A DNA stretch of 10,139 nt from an uncultured Flavonifractor sp. (GCA_947384055.1 CANDFO010000080.1:1-10139); one strand, 5' to 3'; positions 1 through 7,009 are shown, numbered from the stretch's first letter. Notes: a model not told the origin generated them from the sequence alone. A program made the numbers and translations.

Positions 1-20
1 ACCCCGCTTTTTTATTTATC

Positions 21-81
21 GCTTGACGGAAATAAATTCCGTCAAGCTCCGCCGCACTCGCGGCGGGGCGCTTACGCGCCC
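21..81. repeat. Hairpin chain in repeat copy 1
   Basis: Three perfect inverted repeats follow one another: 21-31 with 37-47 (11-bp arms, GCTTGACGGAA, 5-nt loop), 49-55 with 60-66 (7-bp arms, CCGCCGC, 4-nt loop), and 66-71 with 76-81 (6-bp arms, GGGCGC, 4-nt loop). A short palindrome CGGCATGCCG follows at 86-95. On the minus strand they come just after a PolC-tail stop codon, but no U-run follows them on that strand, so an intrinsic terminator for polC is not clearly formed. Confidence 0.8.
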
Positions 82-99
82 TGGACGGCATGCCGCCGG

Positions 100-132
100 T
101 CAAAACAGCGCCATCCGGCTGGTATCTGGCAT
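100..132 (-). pseudogene. Duplicated PolC C-terminal tail, detached remnant
   Basis: On the minus strand this reads MPDTSRMALF and a TGA stop, against MPDTSQMTLF and TGA at the true end of polC (259-291). PolC proteins commonly end in a Q-L-S-L-F-like peptide that binds the beta sliding clamp; the real gene keeps it as QMTLF. In this copy the key glutamine is arginine and the threonine is alanine, so the motif is damaged. It lacks the rest of the gene and has no evident start, so it is a non-coding remnant of a duplication. The nonsynonymous changes suggest loss of constraint, but the number of differences is too small to prove it. Confidence 0.75.
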
Positions 133-133
133 A

Positions 134-172
134 CCCCAAGAACGGTTCCGTTCCTGGGGACCCCGCTTTTTT
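134..172 (+). terminator. Possible plus-strand terminator between repeat copies
   Basis: Positions 134-159 form a near-perfect inverted repeat (CCCCAAGAACGG / CCGTTCCTGGGG) with one mismatch, which would be a G-U wobble in a minus-strand RNA. On the plus strand it is followed by ACCCCGC and then six T (167-172) with more AT-rich sequence. The 7-nt gap before the T-run is longer than usual, so termination may be weak. It would serve a convergent gene entering from the left, which is not in the window. Confidence 0.35.
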
Positions 173-179
173 ATTTATC

Positions 180-240
180 GCTTGACGGAAATAAATTCCG
201 TCAAGCTCCGCCGCGCTCGCGGCGGGGCGCTTACGCGCCC
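180..240. repeat. Hairpin chain in repeat copy 2, immediately downstream of polC
   Basis: This has the same three inverted repeats as copy 1: 180-190/196-206, 208-214/219-225 and 225-230/235-240, with the palindrome repeated at 245-254. The one difference from copy 1 here, at 215, falls in a hairpin loop, so the arms are intact in both copies. In a minus-strand transcript the hairpins begin within about 20 nt of the polC stop. They could protect or process the mRNA 3' end. That role is inference, since no T-run follows on the minus strand. Confidence 0.8.
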
Positions 241-258
241 TGGACGGCATGCCGCCGG

Positions 259-3200
259 TCAAAACAACGTCATCTGGCTGGTATCTGGCATGCCGTCCAA
301 GGCACCGGCCGCCTTCAACTGCTCAATATGGGTTTTGGACACTTTGGGACAGGCGGCGGAAAATTCCTCAATGGATATAAACTCCTTCCCCTCCCGCTGT
401 TCCATAATGGATTGAGCCGCCGTCTCCCCCAATCCGGGGATGGAGGTAAAGGGGGGCAGAAGGGTTTTACGCTCCTTATCCATCAAAAAGTTAACCGCAT
501 GGGAGCGGTAGAGGTCCACCGGCGCAAAGGAAAAGCCCCGCAGATAAAATTCGTAGACCACCTCCAGCGTAACCAGCATGTCCTCTTCCACCGCGGTAGC
601 GTTTTCTTTATTCCGGATCTCCTTCATTTTTGCTTTACACACATCCATCCCCCGGCACATACACGTGGCGTCAAAAGCCTTGGCCCGGATGGAAAAATAC
701 GCCGCATAGAACGCCAGGGGCTCGTGCACCTTGAACCAGGCTATGCGGAAAGCCATCATCACATAGGCCACCGCGTGGGCTTTGGGGAACAGATATTTGA
801 TCTTCTTGCAGGAGCCGATATACCAGTCAGGCACACCGGCGGCGACCATTTCCTCCTCGGCTCCCTCGGGCAGCCCCCTCCCCTTTCGCACCGCCTCCAT
901 AATTTTGAAGGAGCGCTTCTCCGGCATACCGCAGGAGATAAGGAAAATCATGATATCATCCCGGCAGCCAATGGCCTGTCCAACCGGAATTCCCATCCCC
1001 ACAATCAGGTCCTTGGCGTTGCCCAGCCATACGTCCGTACCATGGGAAAAGCCGGACAGCCGCACCAGAATATCAAATTCATGGGGCTGCGTGTCCACCA
1101 GCATTCCGCGGACAAATGACGTGCCGAATTCCGGAATGGCCACCGCTCCAGTGGGGCCCAGAATGGGGTCGTCTTCAAAGCCCAGCACCTTGGAAGAGGT
1201 AAAAATGCTCATGGTATCCTTGTCATCCAGGGGGATTTTCTGTGGGTCCACCTTCGTCAGGTCCTGAAGCATCCGGATCATGGTGGGGTCATCATGTCCC
1301 AGCATATCCAGCTTCAGGAGGTTGGACTCCATGGAGTGGTATTCAAAATGTGTAGTGATGATATCGGTTCCTGTGTCGTCGGCGGGATGTTGAACCGGGC
1401 AGAAATCGTAGATCTCCCGGTTTTGGGGAATGACCACCATACCGCCGGGATGCTGTCCAGTTGTGCGTTTAACCCCGGTGCAGCCCTGGGCCAGCCGATT
1501 CTCTTCCGCCCGCGCCGGGTGCTCCCCCCGCTCCTCCATATACTTCTTTACATAGCCAAAGGCCGTCTTTTCTGCTACGGTTCCAATGGTCCCCGCCCGG
1601 AATACGTGGGTCTGCCCAAAGAGTTCAAAGGTATAGCGGTGGGCGCTGGACTGGTATTCACCGGAAAAATTCAGGTCAATGTCCGGAACCTTGTCGCCGC
1701 CAAAGCCCAAAAAGGTCTCAAAGGGGATATTGAAGCCGTCCTTGGCGTAGGGAGCGCCGCACACGGGGCACAAGGCGTCGGGCATATCGGCTCCGCAGCC
1801 GGCGCCCAGCTCCTTGGCCGTTTCAAAATCCGAGTGCTTGCAGCTGGGACAGCGATAGTGGGGCGGCAGGGAGTTGACCTCCGTGATGCCCGACATAAAG
1901 GCCACCAGCGAGGACCCCACAGAGCCCCGGGAGCCCACCAGATAGCCGTGGTCCAGAGAATCCTGCACCAGCTTTTGGGCGGACATATAGATCACGTCAT
2001 ATTTGCATTTGATAATGTCCCCCAGCTCCGCGTTGATGCGGTCCACCACAATTTGCGGGGGCTCCTGACCGTAAAGCGCTTTTGCTTTCTCCCAAACCAG
2101 CCGGGTGAGCTCTCCCGCGGAATTTTCAATTTTGGGGGCAAAGAGGCCCTTGGGCAGGGGAACCACCGCCTCGCACCAGTCGGCTACCAGGTTGGTGTTG
2201 CGCACCACCACCTCATAGGCCGTCTCCCTTCCCAGATAGGAGAACTCCTCCAGCATCTCCTCCGTGGTCTTGAAATAAATCGGAAGGCTGGAGTCGGCGT
2301 CCTCAAAGCCCTTGGAGGCCAGGAGCACATGGCGGTAAATCTCGTCCTCCGGGTCCAGAAAGTGGACGTCCCCCGTGGCGCACACCGGCTTGTCCAGGGC
2401 CCGGCCCAGCTCCACAATGGTGCGGTTGAAGTCCCGGATCTCCTCCACATCCCGCACCATACCCTTGCGGAGCATAAAGGCGTTGTTGCACACCGGCTGA
2501 ATCTCCAAAAAATCATACCAGGAGGCAATACGCTTCAGTTCCTCAAAATCCTTATGCCGGACCACCGCCTCATAGAGCTCCCCCGCTTCGCAGGCGGAGC
2601 CCAGGATAAGCCCCTCCCGATAGCGGTTAATTACGCTTTTGGGCATGATGGGATAGCGCTTGAAGTGCTCCAGATGGGCCTCGGAGATCAGGCGGTATAG
2701 ATTGCGCAGACCCAGCTGGTTCTTAGCCAGCACAATCAGGTGTTTGGGCTGACGGCGGGCCTTGCCCCGGCCCCGCAGGTGCGTCATGGCGGGGTTGATC
2801 TGCTGAAGGGTACGGACTCCCTGGTCTTCCAACATCTTGAAAAAGGGCGTCAGCATATAGGCGACCGTGGCCGCGTCGTCATAAGCCCGGTGGTGGTTGA
2901 AGGCGGGCAGATTCAGGTGCTCTGCCACGATGTCCAGCTTGTGCTTGCTCAGCTGGGGCAGCAGATTCTGGGCCAGAATCAGGGTGTCGATAGAGGTATT
3001 GTGGAAGGGCCGCCCCATCCTTCGGCACCCGGCGGCAATAAAGCCCATGTCGAAATCGGCGTTGTGAGCGGCCAGGGGCCGGTCTCCGGCAAAGTCCAGA
3101 AAGGCACTGATGGCTTCCGCCTGGGAGGGCGCTCCCCGGAGCATGGCGTCGGTGATGCCGGTGAGCTCGGTAATCTCCCGGGACAGGGGCCGCTCCGGGT

Positions 3201-4407
3201 CCGCAAAGGTGGAAAACTGCTCCGCCACCTCTCCATTGCGCAGAATCACCGCGCCGATCTCCGTAATCACATCCCGGCGGTTGTCCAGGCCGGTGGTCTC
3301 AATGTCAAAGCAGACAATCTCCCCGCTGAACTCCTGCTCTTTTTCACCGTGCACCACCACCCGGTCGTCCACGTCGTTGATATAGTAGGCCTCCACCCCG
3401 TAAAGGATTTTGATGGTTTTCGCGGAGTGCCAGGCGTCCGGAAAGGCCTGCGCCACCCCGTGGTCGGTAATGGCAATGGCCCGATGTCCCCAGGCCTCCG
3501 CCCGTTTCACCACATTTTTGTCCGGTCCCGCTTTCGGACTCACCTGAGTCAGAGCGTCCATGGAGGACATGGTGGTATGCAAGTGGAGCTCCACCCGCTT
3601 TTCCGGGGCGTCATCGGTTTTCTGGACTTTCTGCCCCTCCATAACGGCGTAGGGCTCCAGCACCATGTCCCCGCTAAAGCGGTCTATGTTCAGCTTGCCC
3701 TGGACGTACAGATGCTGTCCTTTTTTTACGCCGTCCACAATGGCCCTGCCCTCGTCACCGGGAAAGAATTTTGAGACGCGCACCGAACCAGTATAGTCCG
3801 TCATATCAAAGCAGACTACCCAGGCCCCCCGCTTTTTCAGCTCTCTGTGGTCAGTGGCGAACACATCCCCTTCTACAATCACCGTACCCATGTCCAGATC
3901 CAGGGCGTTCATGGGGACGGGATCCCGTTTGATCTCATGCCGCCCGTAGATCAGCTTCCCCCTGGCCTTCGGAGCAGACTTTTGGGGAGAGGGGCGGGCG
4001 GTTTTCAATTTTTGCAGGGCCTCCCGCCGGATTGCCTCTGTGCGGGCAAAGGGGTCCTCCTCCGGGTCCGGCTCCCGTGGGGAGCCCTGAACGCTCCTTT
4101 CCTTCCCCGCAGATGCGGGGGCAGACGCCGGAGCCGCAGCGGGTGTGGACGCCGGAACCGATGCGGGCTCCGGTGGACGGAATTCCAGCTCCACCCGCTC
4201 CACCCGATAGGCTAGAGCCAGACTGCCTTCCAACGCCTCCTTCGCCGCCGGGTCAACCCCTTTGGGACACTCCACCACCGCCCGGATCGACCGGGTCTTT
4301 TTATCAATCACCGCCTGAAGCACCAGCAGGTCCTCCGTCAGACCCGCCAGCTCCCCGCCGGGCGTCCAGGCGGAAAACAGCCTTAAAAATGGTATTTTCT
4401 GCGACAT
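259..4407 (-). CDS. polC: DNA polymerase III subunit alpha, PolC-type (1382 aa)
   Basis: This is the replicative DNA polymerase of low-GC-type Gram-positives, which extends DNA at the fork and carries its own 3'-5' proofreading exonuclease. A short N-terminal domain (about 1-80) is followed by a Pro/Ala/Ser-rich linker (about 80-150), an OB-fold region (about 150-260), and a PHP domain beginning with VELHLHT near residue 272. The PHP domain is interrupted by a DEDDh exonuclease running from FDIETTG (about 368) to HRAYDD (about 505). A zinc-finger-like CPSC...CPVC segment lies near 850-885. The palm carries PDIDLNF near 908, with catalytic aspartates. The protein ends in QMTLF, matching the family's clamp-binding tail. 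Length is close to the usual 1400-1450. The ATG is preceded directly by an in-frame TAA, so no longer start is possible. AAGGG is 3 nt upstream and AAGGAG 13 nt upstream, neither ideally spaced. It is the last gene of the cluster, 201 bp after ispG. Confidence 0.97.
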   Translation of the reverse strand: MSQKIPFLRLFSAWTPGGELAGLTEDLLVLQAVIDKKTRSIRAVVECPKGVDPAAKEALEGSLALAYRVERVELEFRPPEPASVPASTPAAAPASAPASAGKERSVQGSPREPDPEEDPFARTEAIRREALQKLKTARPSPQKSAPKARGKLIYGRHEIKRDPVPMNALDLDMGTVIVEGDVFATDHRELKKRGAWVVCFDMTDYTGSVRVSKFFPGDEGRAIVDGVKKGQHLYVQGKLNIDRFSGDMVLEPYAVMEGQKVQKTDDAPEKRVELHLHTTMSSMDALTQVSPKAGPDKNVVKRAEAWGHRAIAITDHGVAQAFPDAWHSAKTIKILYGVEAYYINDVDDRVVVHGEKEQEFSGEIVCFDIETTGLDNRRDVITEIGAVILRNGEVAEQFSTFADPERPLSREITELTGITDAMLRGAPSQAEAISAFLDFAGDRPLAAHNADFDMGFIAAGCRRMGRPFHNTSIDTLILAQNLLPQLSKHKLDIVAEHLNLPAFNHHRAYDDAATVAYMLTPFFKMLEDQGVRTLQQINPAMTHLRGRGKARRQPKHLIVLAKNQLGLRNLYRLISEAHLEHFKRYPIMPKSVINRYREGLILGSACEAGELYEAVVRHKDFEELKRIASWYDFLEIQPVCNNAFMLRKGMVRDVEEIRDFNRTIVELGRALDKPVCATGDVHFLDPEDEIYRHVLLASKGFEDADSSLPIYFKTTEEMLEEFSYLGRETAYEVVVRNTNLVADWCEAVVPLPKGLFAPKIENSAGELTRLVWEKAKALYGQEPPQIVVDRINAELGDIIKCKYDVIYMSAQKLVQDSLDHGYLVGSRGSVGSSLVAFMSGITEVNSLPPHYRCPSCKHSDFETAKELGAGCGADMPDALCPVCGAPYAKDGFNIPFETFLGFGGDKVPDIDLNFSGEYQSSAHRYTFELFGQTHVFRAGTIGTVAEKTAFGYVKKYMEERGEHPARAEENRLAQGCTGVKRTTGQHPGGMVVIPQNREIYDFCPVQHPADDTGTDIITTHFEYHSMESNLLKLDMLGHDDPTMIRMLQDLTKVDPQKIPLDDKDTMSIFTSSKVLGFEDDPILGPTGAVAIPEFGTSFVRGMLVDTQPHEFDILVRLSGFSHGTDVWLGNAKDLIVGMGIPVGQAIGCRDDIMIFLISCGMPEKRSFKIMEAVRKGRGLPEGAEEEMVAAGVPDWYIGSCKKIKYLFPKAHAVAYVMMAFRIAWFKVHEPLAFYAAYFSIRAKAFDATCMCRGMDVCKAKMKEIRNKENATAVEEDMLVTLEVVYEFYLRGFSFAPVDLYRSHAVNFLMDKERKTLLPPFTSIPGLGETAAQSIMEQREGKEFISIEEFSAACPKVSKTHIEQLKAAGALDGMPDTSQMTLF

Positions 4408-4608
4408 TTACCCTTGACTCTCCTTTGTCCATGGCCGGTCTGCAAAGAACGAAATCACAGCGGAGTGTCCCTCTTCCAGGACGCCCCACCTGTGCGGGCG
4501 CTCCCCTCTCCCGGGGGGCGGACGGCGCTCCCGAGCACTCTGGCGTACAAAGACCCGCTCCTCCCGGCTGTCCCGCCCGTATCCGCGGCAAGCGCCGCAC
4601 ACCTCCCA
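4408..4608. other. Intergenic gap between ispG and polC, no convincing gene
   Basis: This 201-bp GC-rich stretch separates the ispG stop from the polC start. A minus-strand frame starts at 4609 by overlapping the ispG stop (TAATG) but runs 100 bp into polC and resembles nothing I know. A second, GTG-initiated frame ends just at the polC start. Both are Arg/Gly/Pro-rich in the way chance frames of GC-rich DNA are. I see no clear -35/-10 pair, T-box or terminator. The nonamer GGGAGCGCC occurs twice on the minus strand. The gap may be an untranslated leader for polC. Confidence 0.5.
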
Positions 4609-5646
4609 TTACAGCGCCTCAATCAACGCAAAGAGCGCATCCACCAGTTCTTCCTGGGGGAGCTTTTTCACAATCTCACCCTTCCGGAAAAGCAGCCCCT
4701 CTCCATCTCCCCCGGCAATACCCACATCGGCGGCGGCGGCCTCGCCGGGACCGTTGACCGCACAGCCCATTACCGCCACCGTGATGGGCTTATGTACTTC
4801 CCGCAGCCGCTCCTCCACCTGCTTCGCCAGGCCGATCAGGTCAATGCGGGTGCGTCCGCAGGTGGGACAGGCAATCAGATTGGGCTCCCCCTCCGCCAGT
4901 CCCACCGCCTTCAAAATATCCCGGGCGGCATAGACCTCCTCCACAGGGTCGGCCGCCAGGGAGACCCGCACCGTATCTCCGATACCCATTGCCAGCAGTC
5001 CGCCAATGCCCACAGCGGATTTCAGCGTTCCCATGCGCAGGGTGCCCGTCTCCGTAACGCCCAGATGTAACGGATAATTGCTTCTCTCCGCCATCAGCCG
5101 ATAGGCAGCAATGGTGACGGGCACACTGGATGCCTTTAAAGACACACAGATGTCGTCAAAATCGAAGCGCTCCAGCAGAGCGATATGTCCCATGGCGGAC
5201 TCCACCAGGGCCTCCGCCGTAACGCCGCCGTATTTGGCCAAAATGGGCTTCTCCAGCGAGCCGCCGTTGACGCCGATCCGAATGGGCACTCCTTTCTGAC
5301 GGCAGGCGTCCGCTACCGCCTTCACCCGGTCCGGTCCGCCGATGTTGCCCGGGTTGATGCGCACCTTGTCGCACCCGGCGGCCACACACTCCAGGGCCAG
5401 CCTGTAGTCAAAGTGGATGTCCACCACCAGAGGAATGGAGATCTGCTCTTTAATGGCTCCCACCGCCCGGGCCGCATCCCGGTCGGGCACCGCCGCCCGC
5501 ACAATCTGACACCCTGCCGCCTCCAGGCGCTTGATCTGGGCCACAGTAGCCGCCGCGTCGCCGGTGGGGGTATTGGTCATGGACTGTATGGTGACAGGCG
5601 CGCCTCCGCCAATGGGGACCTCCCCCGCAAAAATCCGCTTTGTCAT
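4609..5646 (-). CDS. ispG: 4-hydroxy-3-methylbut-2-en-1-yl diphosphate synthase, flavodoxin-type (345 aa)
   Basis: This enzyme converts 2-C-methyl-D-erythritol 2,4-cyclodiphosphate to HMBPP, the next-to-last step of the MEP isoprenoid pathway, using a [4Fe-4S] cluster in the cytoplasm. The N-terminal TIM-barrel part shows VTIQSMTNT near residue 18, VVDIHFD and the phosphate-binding stretch KVRINPGNIG. The C-terminal part has the cluster ligands C260 and C263 (ACPTCGR) and C295 (MGCAVNGPGE), with E302 as the likely fourth ligand. Length is normal for the short bacterial form. The ATG follows AAGGAG (5652-5657) by 5 nt. It sits in the same cluster as dxr, two non-adjacent steps of one pathway. 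A 282-bp gap with a MITE-like element separates it from rseP. Confidence 0.97.
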   Translation of the reverse strand: MTKRIFAGEVPIGGGAPVTIQSMTNTPTGDAAATVAQIKRLEAAGCQIVRAAVPDRDAARAVGAIKEQISIPLVVDIHFDYRLALECVAAGCDKVRINPGNIGGPDRVKAVADACRQKGVPIRIGVNGGSLEKPILAKYGGVTAEALVESAMGHIALLERFDFDDICVSLKASSVPVTIAAYRLMAERSNYPLHLGVTETGTLRMGTLKSAVGIGGLLAMGIGDTVRVSLAADPVEEVYAARDILKAVGLAEGEPNLIACPTCGRTRIDLIGLAKQVEERLREVHKPITVAVMGCAVNGPGEAAAADVGIAGGDGEGLLFRKGEIVKKLPQEELVDALFALIEAL

Positions 5647-5660
5647 CTCTTCTCCTTCCC

Positions 5661-5692
5661 CCGTGTTGTCAAATAACCGGAAAACAACACGG
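5661..5692. repeat. Hairpin in the ispG leader
   Basis: CCGTGTTGT (5661-5669) and ACAACACGG (5684-5692) form a perfect 9-bp inverted repeat with a 14-nt loop. Its inner edge lies 14 nt upstream of the ispG start codon and 3 nt from the ribosome binding site. No T-run follows on the minus strand, so it does not look like a terminator. It could affect ribosome access to ispG, but this is inference. Confidence 0.55.
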
Positions 5693-5695
5693 CTG

Positions 5696-5728
5696 CTTTT
5701 CAGCGTGTGCGCCGCAGCACCTGAAAAG
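5696..5728. repeat. Second hairpin upstream of ispG
   Basis: CTTTTCAG (5696-5703) pairs with CTGAAAAG (5721-5728), and the inner bases GTGTGC and GCA-CAC continue the stem with a bulge. It lies between the ispG leader hairpin and the MITE-like element. No classical terminator T-run follows on either strand. Confidence 0.5.
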
Positions 5729-5735
5729 AATCTTA

Positions 5736-5896
5736 GAACCTGTATTCATAACCGGGGAATGCTGGATGAGCGAGGATTTTTCCCGCCAGACAAGGAGATG
5801 CTCCGCAGCCATCCTGACGGATGGCAAGGAAAAGCGACGCAGTATGGCGGGAAAAAGACCGCTCAGACGGCGTTCAACCGTCGTGAATACAGGTTC
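5736..5896. mobile_element. MITE-like palindromic element (161 bp) between rseP and ispG
   Basis: The ends are perfect 13-bp inverted repeats: GAACCTGTATTCA (5736-5748) and TGAATACAGGTTC (5884-5896). Both ends are flanked by TTA (5733-5735 and 5897-5899), a candidate 3-bp target duplication. Inside, TTTTTCCCGCCA (5777-5788) pairs with TGGCGGGAAAAA (5845-5856), and GCCATCC (5808-5814) pairs with GGATGGC (5819-5825) around a TGAC loop. The whole element can therefore fold as one long imperfect hairpin. It encodes no transposase and no believable protein. Ends of this kind with a 3-bp TNA target are reminiscent of some IS5-family subgroups, but that link is from memory and unverified. It lies in the direction of transcription between two essential genes, so it is probably transcribed with them. 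Confidence 0.7.
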
Positions 5897-5946
5897 TTAA
5901 TTACAGCAGCTTAATTACAGCAGCTTAATTACAGCAGCTTGATTAC
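5896..5946. repeat. 14-bp tandem repeat across the rseP stop codon
   Basis: On the minus strand the unit GTAATYAAGCTGCT is present three times in full (5933-5946, 5919-5932, 5905-5918), and then a 9-nt partial copy (5896-5904) runs into the palindromic element. The first unit, which encodes the last residues of RseP, has C where the others have T. Because 14 is not a multiple of three, each copy shifts frame, and each carries TAA. Change in copy number downstream of the first stop would therefore not alter the protein. Confidence 0.9.
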
Positions 5947-7002
5947 ATCGCTGACCGCCACCACCACCATCAGGCCAATCAGACAGAAGAAGCCCGCCAT
6001 GTTTACATAACCCAGATATTTTTGGTCAATCCGTTTCCGGGTCAGCAGATGCCAGAGGCCGTCCACCGCCAGAAACAGAATCTGTCCACCGTCCAGCGCT
6101 GGGATGGGCAGCAGATTCATCACCGCCAGGTTAATGGCAATAAAGGCCACAAAGTCCAGAATATTACGGACCGCTCCGGCAAAGCCGCCCTGTCTGGCCC
6201 CGGCCTCTCCCATCTGGCCCATCATGTCCACAATGCCAATAGGCCCCGACATATCGCGCACCCCCACTGACCCGGTGAGCAGGTCTCCCAGGCTCATCCA
6301 GACCATGCGGACGTAGTCAACGGCCTGATACCAGGCGTATTTCAGCCGCCCGGCCAGGCCGGTCTCTTCCACCACGCCGATATAGATCCCTCGTTTATGG
6401 ACCTGATTTCCGTTTTCGTCCGTCAGGAGGCGCACTGGAATGGAGAAATCCTCCAGCTTCAGGCGCACGCCGTCCCGCTCCACTTCCAGGTCTACCACAT
6501 CTTCCGCCCGGCCCAGGTACAGCAGAGCGTCAGAGTTAAAATAAATGCGGTGGCCGTCCACCCGGTACAGCCGGTCGCCGGGCAGCAGTCCTGCCGCCGC
6601 CAGGTCCTCCGCACCGGGCATATAGCCGGTAATCACCGGGACCACGATGCCCTCAGTCTGAGCAAAGAGCATCAGAATGATCAGCACTCCCGCCACAAAA
6701 TTAAAAAACGCTCCCGCCGCCAGAATGACCAGACGCTTCCAGGCGGGTTTATTGCCAAAGGCCCTGGGGTCGTCGGAGTCCTCTCCCTCCCCCTCCATGG
6801 CACAGAAGCCGCCCACAGGAAAGACCCGCAGTGAATACGCGGTTTCCCCCTTTTTCCGGGAGAGCAGCTTGGGCCCCATCCCGATGGCAAATTCATTCAC
6901 CCGCACACCCAGAGATTTGGCCGCGATAAAATGGCCGAATTCGTGAATGGCTATCAGTGCGCCGAACATCAGAATCGCAATCAGGACGTATAAAAGGGTC
7001 AT
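5929..7002 (-). CDS. rseP: Site-2 type intramembrane zinc metalloprotease RseP/RasP (357 aa)
   Basis: This membrane protease cuts transmembrane segments of regulatory proteins such as anti-sigma factors and also clears signal-peptide remnants. The HEFGH zinc motif lies at residues 20-24 in the first membrane segment, the hallmark of the family. A second hydrophobic stretch spans about 88-112, a PDZ-like region follows at about 120-200, and the C-terminal NLLPIPALDGG near 296-306 supplies the third zinc ligand in the LDG motif. A last membrane segment lies at about 330-353. Length is normal for Firmicutes (about 350-430). The ATG is preceded by AAGGAGG (7010-7016) at 7 nt. The stop codon lies inside a 14-bp tandem repeat. 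It follows dxr by 51 bp, as in many Firmicutes. Its substrate cannot be told from this window. Confidence 0.96.
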   Translation of the reverse strand: MTLLYVLIAILMFGALIAIHEFGHFIAAKSLGVRVNEFAIGMGPKLLSRKKGETAYSLRVFPVGGFCAMEGEGEDSDDPRAFGNKPAWKRLVILAAGAFFNFVAGVLIILMLFAQTEGIVVPVITGYMPGAEDLAAAGLLPGDRLYRVDGHRIYFNSDALLYLGRAEDVVDLEVERDGVRLKLEDFSIPVRLLTDENGNQVHKRGIYIGVVEETGLAGRLKYAWYQAVDYVRMVWMSLGDLLTGSVGVRDMSGPIGIVDMMGQMGEAGARQGGFAGAVRNILDFVAFIAINLAVMNLLPIPALDGGQILFLAVDGLWHLLTRKRIDQKYLGYVNMAGFFCLIGLMVVVAVSDVIKLL

Positions 7003-7009
7003 ACACGGG

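Larger units (their letters stand above)
1..291. repeat. 159-bp-period tandem duplication covering the polC 3' end and downstream hairpins
   Basis: Positions 1-132 and 160-291 are nearly identical at an offset of exactly 159. The only differences I find are at 56/215, 108/267, 111/270 and 116/275. Between the copies, 133-159 is a spacer that holds its own hairpin. Read on the minus strand, each copy carries the last ten codons and stop of polC (259-291 real, 100-132 duplicate), then a series of inverted repeats, then an A-rich stretch ending in GCGGGGT. Position 1 corresponds exactly to position 160, so the array may continue to the left of the window. I see no direct-repeat/spacer pattern of the CRISPR kind and no transposase. 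The simplest reading is a local tandem duplication of the polC tail. Confidence 0.9.

Noticed and set aside
1..291. CRISPR-like array
   Set aside because: There are only two units, the repeated part is about 131 bp, and the single 27-bp spacer is itself a hairpin; there are no cas genes.
23..415. Plus-strand 130-codon frame with an internal protein repeat
   Set aside because: The protein repeat simply reflects the 159-bp DNA duplication, the frame overlaps the end of polC, and there is no ribosome binding site or known similarity.
1294..2700. Long plus-strand frame (468 codons) opposite polC
   Set aside because: It lies fully inside polC on the other strand, as do several others; such frames arise from GC-rich codon use. 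The polC frame has clear domain motifs and this one has none.
4408..4608. T-box or other riboswitch upstream of polC
   Set aside because: I could find no T-box core motif, no terminator/antiterminator pair and no other riboswitch signature in this gap.
4304..4609. Minus-strand frame beginning at the ispG stop (TAATG overlap)
   Set aside because: The start overlap is attractive, but the frame runs 100 bp into polC and its composition (Arg, Gly, Pro, Ala) looks like a chance frame.
5652..5676. Promoter from TTGACA on the minus strand before ispG
   Set aside because: TTGACA is part of the leader hairpin and no -10 box lies at the right distance; the expected position is the ribosome binding site and start codon.
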